The translations under genes were made by a program, and so were the position numbers. A stretch of 64,000 nucleotides of DNA, from the NCBI RefSeq assembly GCF_003576595.1, contig NZ_NQOU01000004.1, forward strand, positions 292,993-356,992, written 5' to 3'. How positions within the stretch are numbered: the stretch's first letter is position 1; the number at the start of each line of letters is the position of its first letter. Positions 17,495-25,255 of the stretch are shown here, one piece after another. The notes under the pieces were generated by a model. That model made no database searches. It was not told the DNA's origin and saw only the letters and a list, made by a program, of their open reading frames with translations. This DNA comes from Neopusillimonas maritima. Its GTDB lineage: Bacteria; Pseudomonadota; Gammaproteobacteria; Burkholderiales; Burkholderiaceae_B.

Positions 17495-17659
17495 CTAAAA
17501 TTCAGAATAAGTGTCCCAACGCAGTTCCTCCAGAAACGACCCGATGGACGGGAGGTTCAGATGGCCATCCACGGGCAACGTGTACTTGCCTCCTGTCTTT
17601 CGGGGCGGAGCAAGACCTAGCGGATTCAGGTCTTCGGTGACGGCGACCAAGTATACGAG
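17495..17659 (-). pseudogene. 3' fragment of an unidentified gene
   Basis: The minus-strand frame ends in EDLNPLGLAPPRK...KYTLPVDGHLNLPSIG...EELRWDTYSEF, a proline- and glycine-rich stretch that looks like true protein sequence. The formal open frame extends to 17749, but the upstream part lies over the antitoxin gene on the other strand, so the original 5' end appears to have been replaced. Family not recognised. Confidence 0.4.
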
Positions 17660-17873
17660 ATGAAGCTGTCTACCTCGACATTCCGTCTTGTAGAAGAAAT
17701 TCTGCTTGGAATAGCCAATGGAAGAACAGTCCGGATCGTGCCTGTGCACGCCGAGCTGACTACGCAGGAAGCTGCAGATCTGCTCAATTGTATCGAGGCC
17801 TCACATGGTGAAGCTGCTGGAGGATGGGGAATTGAGCGATCAGGCCCAGAAGCTGAAGATGGGGTACGAATGA
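17660..17873 (+). pseudogene. frameshifted HTH antitoxin gene
   Basis: The first 46 codons read like the N-terminus of excisionase-type HTH antitoxins that pair with PIN toxins (VRIVPVHAELTTQEAADLLN). The expected continuation, SRPHMVKLLEDGELSDQAQK, is present in another frame after a frameshift near 17791-17796, and it ends at a TGA at 17871-17873. The uncorrected frame runs on to 17890 with nonsense sequence. No toxin gene follows, so this is the debris of a toxin-antitoxin module at the edge of the defence island. Confidence 0.72.
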
Positions 17874-17934
17874 CATTTCATATCGTCTAATCCTTGGGGC
17901 GCGCGCTCAATGATGAATGCATGGAAGATAGACA

Positions 17935-19563
17935 ATGCCTGTTCCGATAATCGATCTATTTGCAGGGCCGGGGGGACTTGGTGAGGGGTTCGCCTCGTTG
18001 AAGGGGCACAGACAACAGCCGTTCTTCGAGATCGGTCTTTCTATCGAGAAGACCGCAGTTGCGCATCGCACGCTGACATTGAGGGCAGTGTTCAGACGCC
18101 TGCGTGGCACGAAGGACATTCGGCATTACTACAGCTACGTGCAAGGCAAGATCGATGAGGCTGAATTCCGCGCAATCCCGGCTGTGGAAAGTGCCTTCGA
18201 GCATGCCTCAAAGGAAGCAAGGTGTCTGGAACTCGGCAAGTCAGATGAGGCCGCCATCGATGCCGAGATACGAGCCGCACTGAAAGGTCAGGAAACCTGG
18301 GTGCTCATCGGTGGCCCGCCATGTCAGGCGTATTCCCTTGCTGGCCGCTCCCGCCGGGCGAACGACAAGAACTTCCACAAAGATGAAAAGCACTTCCTCT
18401 ACAAGGAGTACCTGCGGATCATCCAAGTACACAAGCCAGCGATTTTCGTGATGGAGAACGTCAAGGGGTTGCTCTCGTCGAAGCACTCCGGCAATCCGAT
18501 GTTCGAGAGGATAGTTGCTGACCTGTCCTCCGCTACAGAAGGCCTCGAATACGAGATCCGCTCCTTCACGAAGCCTGGCAACAGTGACTCTCTGGAGCCT
18601 GCTGACTACCTTATTCATTCCGAACGCTATGGCATACCTCAAAACAGACATCGCGTGATTTTGCTTGGCGTTCGAAAAGGGCTTGGCATTCCCCAGCACA
18701 GACTGCTGACTCCCGTTGCAAGACCCGCAACTGTCAGGCAGGCCATTGACGATCTGCCAAAGATCAGAAGCCGGTTGTCCAAGGACGATTCGCTCGACGC
18801 ATGGCGCAAGGCTATCTTGGCTGCTCCGGCTTACGTCAAGGGATGGAAAACGGAAAACGAGTCCACCATGATCGACTCGATGCGAGAGTTCGCGGCCTCG
18901 GCGACCAGCGTCACAACGGGTAGTTCCTTCATTGCAAAGGAATACAAAAGGACAAGGAAGCAGACAGAGCTTCAGAAGTGGCTGCATGACCGAAGCCTGG
19001 GGGGGGTGTGTCAGCATGAAGCGAGATCGCACATGGCAACCGATCTGGCGCGATATCTTTTTTCGGCCACCTTTGCGCATTCGCTGGGATATTCCCCGAG
19101 GCTGAATGTTTTTCCTTCAAAGCTTCTACCCGACCATATCAATGTCCATGTCCTAGGCGAAAACCAGCCCATACCATTCAATGATCGCTTCAGGGTTCAG
19201 TGTAGAAATGAACCGGCAACCACTGTGGTTGCCCACATTGCCAAGGATGGTCATTACTACATCCATTACGACCCGTCGCAGTGCAGGAGCCTCACCGTCA
19301 GGGAAGCTGCGCGTCTGCAAACCTTCCCTGACAACTATTTCTTTGCTGGCAACCGCACCGAACAGTACACCCAGGTCGGGAATGCCGTTCCCCCCTTGTT
19401 GGCCCGAAAACTCGCCGAAATCGTGCGCAGCATTCTGAACAGAATGACTCGGGAGAAGCGAAAACAGGAAGGTGATCACTTGTGTAAAGAAGCGGTGAAA
19501 AGCCAGCGTCATCGCCTTCCTGCGCGGCGTGGTCAGGTGCCGTTGCTTGCCGAGGTCGATTGA
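17935..19563 (+). CDS. DNA (cytosine-5) methyltransferase
   Basis: The 542-residue enzyme has the C5-MTase motifs in order: motif I IDLFAGPGGLGEGF (6-19), motif IV GGPPCQAYS with catalytic Cys130, motif VI MENV (Glu174), motif VIII QNRHR (236-240), then the variable target-recognition region, motif IX REAARLQTFPD (456-466) and motif X QVGNAVPP (480-487). An insertion between motifs I and IV makes it longer than the usual 330-430 residues. A Vsr gene converges on it with a 31-base overlap, which fits repair of T:G mismatches arising from deaminated 5-methylcytosine. It is the leftmost gene of the island and should protect host DNA. The recognition sequence cannot be inferred. Confidence 0.95.
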   Translation: MPVPIIDLFAGPGGLGEGFASLKGHRQQPFFEIGLSIEKTAVAHRTLTLRAVFRRLRGTKDIRHYYSYVQGKIDEAEFRAIPAVESAFEHASKEARCLELGKSDEAAIDAEIRAALKGQETWVLIGGPPCQAYSLAGRSRRANDKNFHKDEKHFLYKEYLRIIQVHKPAIFVMENVKGLLSSKHSGNPMFERIVADLSSATEGLEYEIRSFTKPGNSDSLEPADYLIHSERYGIPQNRHRVILLGVRKGLGIPQHRLLTPVARPATVRQAIDDLPKIRSRLSKDDSLDAWRKAILAAPAYVKGWKTENESTMIDSMREFAASATSVTTGSSFIAKEYKRTRKQTELQKWLHDRSLGGVCQHEARSHMATDLARYLFSATFAHSLGYSPRLNVFPSKLLPDHINVHVLGENQPIPFNDRFRVQCRNEPATTVVAHIAKDGHYYIHYDPSQCRSLTVREAARLQTFPDNYFFAGNRTEQYTQVGNAVPPLLARKLAEIVRSILNRMTREKRKQEGDHLCKEAVKSQRHRLPARRGQVPLLAEVD

Positions 19564-19994
19564 CCGACCTCCAAGACAGGAGCATTGCCATGCAACCATT
19601 CTTGAACCGCACATGCAGTTTCTACAAACGAATGCTTCAGTGCACACTCCCAGATAATGGCCACTCGCCAGTCAAGAGCCTTGAGGGCATCCATGTGTCG
19701 TCTGTCGCGCTCGATGTTTCCCTGGAACTTCTTCCTCCAGAAGTCGCCATTCGTTCGCGGCATGGTCGTGAATCGGCAACCGTCATGTCGATGCCAGAAA
19801 CAGCCATGGACGAATACCACAGCCCTGTACTTCGGGAACACGATGTCAGGGGAGCCCGGAAGTTTCCTGACATGGAGTCGATACCGGAATCCTCTCGAGA
19901 AAAGAATGGTGCGGAGAGTCCGTTCCGGCCAAGTGTTCTTTCCTCTGATGCTCGACATCATGCGGCTGCGCTGTGGAGTCGTTGGTATACGCAT
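19533..19994 (-). CDS. vsr: very short patch repair endonuclease
   Basis: The 153-residue protein begins with TTPQRSRMMSSIRGKNTWPE, the standard Vsr start, and has the catalytic Asp50 in LPGSPDIVFPKY and the metal/zinc region FVHGCFWHRHDGC (about 61-73). It nicks beside T:G mismatches at methylated cytosine sites. Alternatively, in islands like this, Vsr-fold proteins have been proposed to act as the restriction nuclease. It is convergent with the methyltransferase and divergent from the GHKL ATPase gene, so it lies in the middle of the island on the opposite strand. Confidence 0.93.
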   Translation of the reverse strand: MRIPTTPQRSRMMSSIRGKNTWPERTLRTILFSRGFRYRLHVRKLPGSPDIVFPKYRAVVFVHGCFWHRHDGCRFTTMPRTNGDFWRKKFQGNIERDRRHMDALKALDWRVAIIWECALKHSFVETACAVQEWLHGNAPVLEVGQSTSASNGT

Positions 19995-20149
19995 GATCTG
20001 GATCGAGTGATATCAGGGTGTGCAGAAAAGCGACCGCTTTGTGACGGTGTATTGAGAAAACCGATCCGTTGAATGAAAGAAAGCCGCTGTATATTTTCAG
20101 AAGCTTAGCACGCTGCTGACAGCGGAACATGTTGAAGGGGAGTATCGAC

Positions 20150-21625
20150 ATGGCGAGGGAATGTAGACATCCACCAAGTGCAGCATGCCTTTCGGCATCG
20201 ATGAGAGACCTTGGATATTCACTCGAAACAGCTGTTGCGGACCTGATCGATAACAGCATTTCCGCAGACGCGGATGCGATCGATATCGTCTGCGATATTT
20301 CCGGCGAACGTCCCGTACTTGTCATTCTCGACAATGGCAGAGGCATGGATGAGGTGGAACTGCTGGCTGCAATGCGTCATGGAACCGGAAACCCAAGACA
20401 GCAGCGTTCTCCACAGGATCTCGGGCGCTTTGGCCTTGGGCTGAAGACTGCATCGTTCTCCCAGTGTCGATCCCTCACGGTTGTGAGCAAGAGAGGTGAC
20501 AAAGTCTGCGGTGCCGAATGGGATCTTGATCGTATCGATGTGACGGACGACTGGGTTCTGAGCGTCCTCGATGAAGCTGACATCCATACGCTGCCAAACA
20601 TTGAGCGCCTTGGCAGCCAAGGCACTGCCGTCATCTGGCAGAAACTCGATCGATTGATAGAAGACGAAGCCGGAGATCACAGTCAGGAAATCGTCAACGA
20701 AAAGCTTGAAGTGGTCGGGAGGCATCTATCCCTCGTCTTTCACCGTTTTCTTTCCGGGGAAGTCAAGGGAAATTCAAGAGTCTCGATCTCCGTCAATGGT
20801 CACCCCATTTCTGCATTCGACCCTTTTTGCCGGAAGAATCCTGCCACTCAGATGCTTCCGGAGGAGATCGTCCGGGTTGGTGATGCCGAGGTGCGTTTGC
20901 AGCCTTATGTGTTGCCCCATCACAGTCGTCTTTCCGCGTCTGAATATGACTTCTACCAAGATCGCAGTGACTTCATCTCGAATCAGGGGGGCTACGTCTA
21001 CCGGAACGGACGCCTGTTGGCATGGGGAGACTGGTTCCGACTGGTGCCGAAAGGGGAAGCGACCAAGCTGGCCCGTGTGCAGATCGACTTTCCCAACAGT
21101 CTGGATGAGGCTTGGACCATCGACATCAAGAAATCACATGCACGCCCACCGCATATGGTTCGTGAGCGCCTACGTCAGATCATCAGTCAGATCACAGGAA
21201 GCAGTGTGAGAGTGCATCGGGGGCGTGGTCAGAAACTGTTTCAGGAAGTGAAGGCTCCATTATGGGAAAGGTATGCCGATCAAGCCGGAATCAGGTACGT
21301 CCTGAATAGATCGCATCCTATCGTGGAGCGATTGCGGGCTCGACTCAATGGCGAGGGAATCCAGCATTTGGATCTTCTTCTTGAAGCCGCTTCCGCATCT
21401 TTGCCAATCGAGATGGTGTATTCAGATTATTCGACCTCCCCTCGTGATGTGAAGTACAAGCCACCAATGCAAGATGCGCAGGAGAAGCTCCATGAGCTGA
21501 AGCTTGCTCTTTGGGGTAATGCATCAGGGAATGCGGAAGTATTCAGGGATATCGTCAGATCGACTCAGATCTTTGACGCCTATAAAGAAATTGTCGAGCA
21601 GTACATCGAGAAGGAATTTTCATGA
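20150..21625 (+). CDS. GHKL ATPase, MORC/MutL-like, of a defence system
   Basis: The ATG at 20150 is preceded by GGGGAG at seven bases; an upstream in-frame ATG at 20129 is less likely. The 491-residue protein shows the ATP-binding motifs of the GHKL fold: VADLIDNSISADA (29-41), DNGRGMD (61-67) and GRFGLGLKTAS (92-102). A second half compatible with the S5-type transducer domain of MORC and MutL proteins follows. The position usually held by the catalytic Glu in the first motif reads Asp31. Such ATPases are thought to clamp or remodel DNA. Its last codons overlap the Z1 gene (ATGA), which makes it the first gene of a four-gene coupled chain. Confidence 0.88.
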   Translation: MARECRHPPSAACLSASMRDLGYSLETAVADLIDNSISADADAIDIVCDISGERPVLVILDNGRGMDEVELLAAMRHGTGNPRQQRSPQDLGRFGLGLKTASFSQCRSLTVVSKRGDKVCGAEWDLDRIDVTDDWVLSVLDEADIHTLPNIERLGSQGTAVIWQKLDRLIEDEAGDHSQEIVNEKLEVVGRHLSLVFHRFLSGEVKGNSRVSISVNGHPISAFDPFCRKNPATQMLPEEIVRVGDAEVRLQPYVLPHHSRLSASEYDFYQDRSDFISNQGGYVYRNGRLLAWGDWFRLVPKGEATKLARVQIDFPNSLDEAWTIDIKKSHARPPHMVRERLRQIISQITGSSVRVHRGRGQKLFQEVKAPLWERYADQAGIRYVLNRSHPIVERLRARLNGEGIQHLDLLLEAASASLPIEMVYSDYSTSPRDVKYKPPMQDAQEKLHELKLALWGNASGNAEVFRDIVRSTQIFDAYKEIVEQYIEKEFS

Positions 21626-24291
21626 GTATGCAGAGGGGAAAAGAAAAAGTCGTGCTGGCGGCTTTGGTTGGGGCATTTGATGGTCAAGAAAATATTCCCT
21701 CACGCGAAGATATCGCGACTAGGGCTGCGGCGCTTTCCCCCATCCTGGGATATTCCGGTGATCTCACGAATATCATCGCCGAAGCGGAATCGACCATACC
21801 TCAGCGTATGAGTGCCGGCGTTTCTCTGGTAGATGTCGATGCTGCGCATGATGAAGACTGGATTCACAAGCGCGAGATCGGCACGACATATGCGGATGCC
21901 TATGGTGGCTATCTTCGGGGTGAAGGCTGGAAGCCAACCGTCGTCAATACCCTGCTTAACGGTGATGGATCGAAGATCCTAGGTCTGCTGCAAGACCCCA
22001 AGAGTGAGGGAGCATGGAGCCGTCGTGGTCTTGTCATCGGACATGTCCAGTCTGGCAAGACAGCAAACTATATGGGTGTTATCGCGAAAGCCGCAGATGC
22101 CGGATATAAATTCATCATTGTCATCGCGGGCATCCACAACAATCTGCGCAAGCAGACACAGCAGCGCATCGACGAGGGCTTTGTTGGCCGGTCCAGCGAC
22201 CCTGCCAACCGGGTGAGCATCGGGGTGGGAGTGGATGGAAGCTACCCAAAGCCAGTAACACTGACAACCATCAACTCTGACTTCAATAAGCAAACTGCCA
22301 GCGTGAGCGGTGCGCAGTTGAATGACTTCAAGAATCCGGTGGTTCTGGTCATCAAGAAGAATGTAAAAACGCTCGAAGCTCTGCACTCATGGTTGAGGGA
22401 GCTGAACGCGAAAGGTCGTGACCGCATTGCCGATGTGCCAATGCTGGTCATCGACGACGAAGCCGATAACGCGTCCATCAACACCAACAAGCCTGACATC
22501 AATCCGACCGCCACCAACTCCTGGATCAGGAAGATACTGCGCCTGTTCACCAAGAACTGCTATGTTGGATACACGGCAACTCCATTCGCAAACATATTCA
22601 TCGACCCTGATGCCTTCGACAAAGATGCCTATGAGGAGCTTTTCCCGAAGGACTTCATCCATTCTCTCGATGCACCATCGACGTATTTTGGACCGGACAA
22701 GGTCTTTCTGAACGAAGCCAGCAGTGATGCTGTACTTCGGAAAATCGCCGACGCTGAGAAGTATCTTCCGCTTACGCACAAGAATGGTTCAACGGTCGCC
22801 GAACTGCCGGACAGCCTCTATGAAGCGCTTGACCAATTCATCGTGGCACGCGCCATCCGGAATCTTCGAGGTCAGGAACGCAAGCACTGCTCCATGCTGA
22901 TCAATGTGTCGCGTTTTGTATCGGTCCAAAAAGAGGTGCGGAGCTTCATAGGGCTACGCCTCAACCATATCCGGAATGCGGTGAAAGCCAACTACATGAT
23001 GCCGGAGGAAACATCGACAAAGAACGAATACATGGCGCGACTTAAAGCCATGTTCGATGTTGAATTCGCCGATAACAAGTTTGCCGGCAGGCACTATGCC
23101 TGGAGTGAAGTCAAAGTCGCTCTCTGGAGTGTTTTCGAGCACCTGCGGACCTATGTGGTCAACAGCAAGAGCGACGAGGTGCTCGACTTTGCGAAATACG
23201 AGAAGGACGGTATTGGTCTCACCGCCATTGCCATCGGCGGTTTAAGCTTATCGCGCGGCCTCACAATCGAAGGTCTGACGATCAGCTATATGTATCGCAA
23301 CACGCGGATGTACGACACGCTGATGCAGATGGGACGTTGGTTCGGATATCGACCTGGATATGAAGATATCTGTCGTGTCTGGCTGCCGATCGACTCCATT
23401 AATTGGTACAAGCACATTGCCTTGGCGTCGGAGGAACTCCGTCAGCAGATCACGCGGATGCGCCAGGCCGATATGAGTCCGAGGGACTTTGGTCTCTACG
23501 TCAAATCGCATCCGGACAGTTTGCTGGTTACTGCCACCAACAAGATGCGGAGCGGCGAGAAGGTCGTTCTCAACCAGAATTTCACAGGTCTCCTCGTCGA
23601 AAGTTACGACCTTCCTCTCGATCCAGAGGTCAGTGCGGACAACGAGGCGCTTATCGAGGAGTACTGGCGGACTGGGTTCGGTGAGACCGTGAAAGAAACC
23701 GAAAAGGGCTGGTTTATTTCGGATGTCGATGTCGAGAGGATTGATGAGTTCCTGCTGCGCTTCAAATCACACAAGGATGCACGACAGAAAAAGATATCGG
23801 CCGTTGAATATCTTCAAGCGATTTCAGATAAATACCCGAAGGGTGATGTGCTTCTGATATCCAAAGGAGCGGGTAATCCTGACGGGTTTCGTCTCGGTGC
23901 GCAGGAGCGTCGGGCGGAGGGTGCGACCGCTGAAAAATGGAGAGTATCTGGATATCGCGTCGCCAGTCGCGGAGATGAAAAACTGGGACTCAGCAATGAT
24001 CAGTTGATTGCTGCAGAAGCACTTGCTGCCGAAGACTCCAAGAGTAAATCAAAGAAGCCATCAGACATACACTATCGGGTGGTAAGGGACAAGCCATTGT
24101 TGATGCTGCATGTCCTTGAACCGACCGACAACGACAGGTTTGAAGGTCATCGTGTACCCGCATGGGGATTGAGCTACCCCGCTGGTCTCTATGGTGTCGA
24201 GATCGAGGTCGTCGCCAACAAGGTCTGGATGGAGCAGTACGGCGCGATGGACGACAACCCTGATGACGACGAGGATTACGACGATGAGTAG
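21622..24291 (+). CDS. Z1-domain superfamily II helicase-like ATPase
   Basis: The 889-residue protein carries Walker A GHVQSGKT (140-147), a Walker B-type VIDDEAD (276-282), and GYTATPF (316-322), the order of a superfamily II helicase core. GGLSLSRGLTIEGL and a late MQMGRWFGYRPGY motif (arginine-finger region) are characteristic of the Z1 domain family. It starts inside the preceding stop codon and ends inside the start of the next gene. It is probably the motor of the system. The N-terminal 120 residues are specific to the family, and the C-terminal 250 residues end in an acidic tail (DDNPDDDEDYDDE). Confidence 0.9.
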   Translation: MSMQRGKEKVVLAALVGAFDGQENIPSREDIATRAAALSPILGYSGDLTNIIAEAESTIPQRMSAGVSLVDVDAAHDEDWIHKREIGTTYADAYGGYLRGEGWKPTVVNTLLNGDGSKILGLLQDPKSEGAWSRRGLVIGHVQSGKTANYMGVIAKAADAGYKFIIVIAGIHNNLRKQTQQRIDEGFVGRSSDPANRVSIGVGVDGSYPKPVTLTTINSDFNKQTASVSGAQLNDFKNPVVLVIKKNVKTLEALHSWLRELNAKGRDRIADVPMLVIDDEADNASINTNKPDINPTATNSWIRKILRLFTKNCYVGYTATPFANIFIDPDAFDKDAYEELFPKDFIHSLDAPSTYFGPDKVFLNEASSDAVLRKIADAEKYLPLTHKNGSTVAELPDSLYEALDQFIVARAIRNLRGQERKHCSMLINVSRFVSVQKEVRSFIGLRLNHIRNAVKANYMMPEETSTKNEYMARLKAMFDVEFADNKFAGRHYAWSEVKVALWSVFEHLRTYVVNSKSDEVLDFAKYEKDGIGLTAIAIGGLSLSRGLTIEGLTISYMYRNTRMYDTLMQMGRWFGYRPGYEDICRVWLPIDSINWYKHIALASEELRQQITRMRQADMSPRDFGLYVKSHPDSLLVTATNKMRSGEKVVLNQNFTGLLVESYDLPLDPEVSADNEALIEEYWRTGFGETVKETEKGWFISDVDVERIDEFLLRFKSHKDARQKKISAVEYLQAISDKYPKGDVLLISKGAGNPDGFRLGAQERRAEGATAEKWRVSGYRVASRGDEKLGLSNDQLIAAEALAAEDSKSKSKKPSDIHYRVVRDKPLLMLHVLEPTDNDRFEGHRVPAWGLSYPAGLYGVEIEVVANKVWMEQYGAMDDNPDDDEDYDDE

Positions 24292-25255
24292 GTCTGTGCC
24301 ATGGGACAGCATTCCGACTCCGGCTGCAGATTTTACGGTCATGCGCGTATCCGGGGCAAGCGGAGTTCCCATCTATTGGGGGCGAGACATGGGCGCGCAG
24401 TGCCTGCTGATCGTGGAACTGCAAGGAAATCACACTGTGCAGTTTCGTCGGGATACGGTCACCCTGCATGGGATCGGAGTCGATCTGCGCATTGGGGACA
24501 AGGATGGGGCGCAGCGGCTTGTCCTTACGCTCGCTCGTCATATCGACAGAGACCTATTCCTTGGCCTTTGTGAAACACTGATCGGCAGCTTGAAGGATGT
24601 TGCCGATTCCGCTGAGGCACTTTCCGTGGCTCTTGCCCATCTTAAGCGTTGGAAAACATTCCTGGCTGGCCGGAACGCCCGGCTGCTTTCTCCTGAAGAG
24701 GTTCGGGGGCTATTCGGTGAACTGCACGTCCTGCGCAAGCTCTACCAGGACAGGCTCACCCAGACGGCAGCAATTGACGCATGGTGCGGGCCAGACAAAT
24801 CCCATCAGGATTTCATTTTCGGCGATCGCGCCATCGAGGTGAAGTCGCTCTCGGGGCGAGAGCGCAGCACAGTTCGTATTTCGTCGGAAGACCAGCTTGA
24901 ATCGCTTTCCGACGAGCTATTCCTGCTGACGTTACGTCTGATAGACAGGCCTGATGCCGAACAGGCATTTTCGTTGAACAGTGCCGTGGCACTGATTACG
25001 GAAGAATTGACGGATTCTGAAGCAATTGAGCAGCTCATGAGCAAGCTGGCAGATGTGGGCTATGCACCCCTTGCCGAATATGACTCACCTTGCTTCGCTG
25101 TGCGCGACGTTCAGGGATATCGTGTTCATGACGACTTCCCTCGTTTGATCCGATCTGAACTTCCAACTGGGGTTGTCAAGGTTGCCTACGACATCAAGCT
25201 TGAAGCGATCGCCCAGCATCAGTGTGACGAGGCGGTCGTATTTGGAGGGGATTGA
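24284..25255 (+). CDS. PD-(D/E)XK motif nuclease-like protein
   Basis: I chose the ATG at 24284, eight bases inside the Z1 gene and preceded by GAGGA; the longer open frame starting at 24191 is out of line with the coupling pattern. The 323-residue protein has a PD-(D/E)XK signature with Glu146 (LFGELHVL), Asp176 (SHQDFIFG) and E-x-K at 185-187 (AIEVKS). These would be the metal-binding residues of a restriction-like endonuclease. The N-terminal 130 residues are beta-rich and unassigned. Its stop codon overlaps the AIPR start (TGATG). It is the likely DNA-cutting component of the island. Confidence 0.87.
   Translation: MSRSVPWDSIPTPAADFTVMRVSGASGVPIYWGRDMGAQCLLIVELQGNHTVQFRRDTVTLHGIGVDLRIGDKDGAQRLVLTLARHIDRDLFLGLCETLIGSLKDVADSAEALSVALAHLKRWKTFLAGRNARLLSPEEVRGLFGELHVLRKLYQDRLTQTAAIDAWCGPDKSHQDFIFGDRAIEVKSLSGRERSTVRISSEDQLESLSDELFLLTLRLIDRPDAEQAFSLNSAVALITEELTDSEAIEQLMSKLADVGYAPLAEYDSPCFAVRDVQGYRVHDDFPRLIRSELPTGVVKVAYDIKLEAIAQHQCDEAVVFGGD

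Noticed and set aside
18241..19080. 279-codon minus-strand frame
   Set aside because: Antisense shadow of the methyltransferase gene, with cysteine- and arginine-rich unnatural composition.
19560..20072. 170-codon plus-strand frame
   Set aside because: It runs antisense through vsr and the island gap; vsr has full family motifs and this frame has none.
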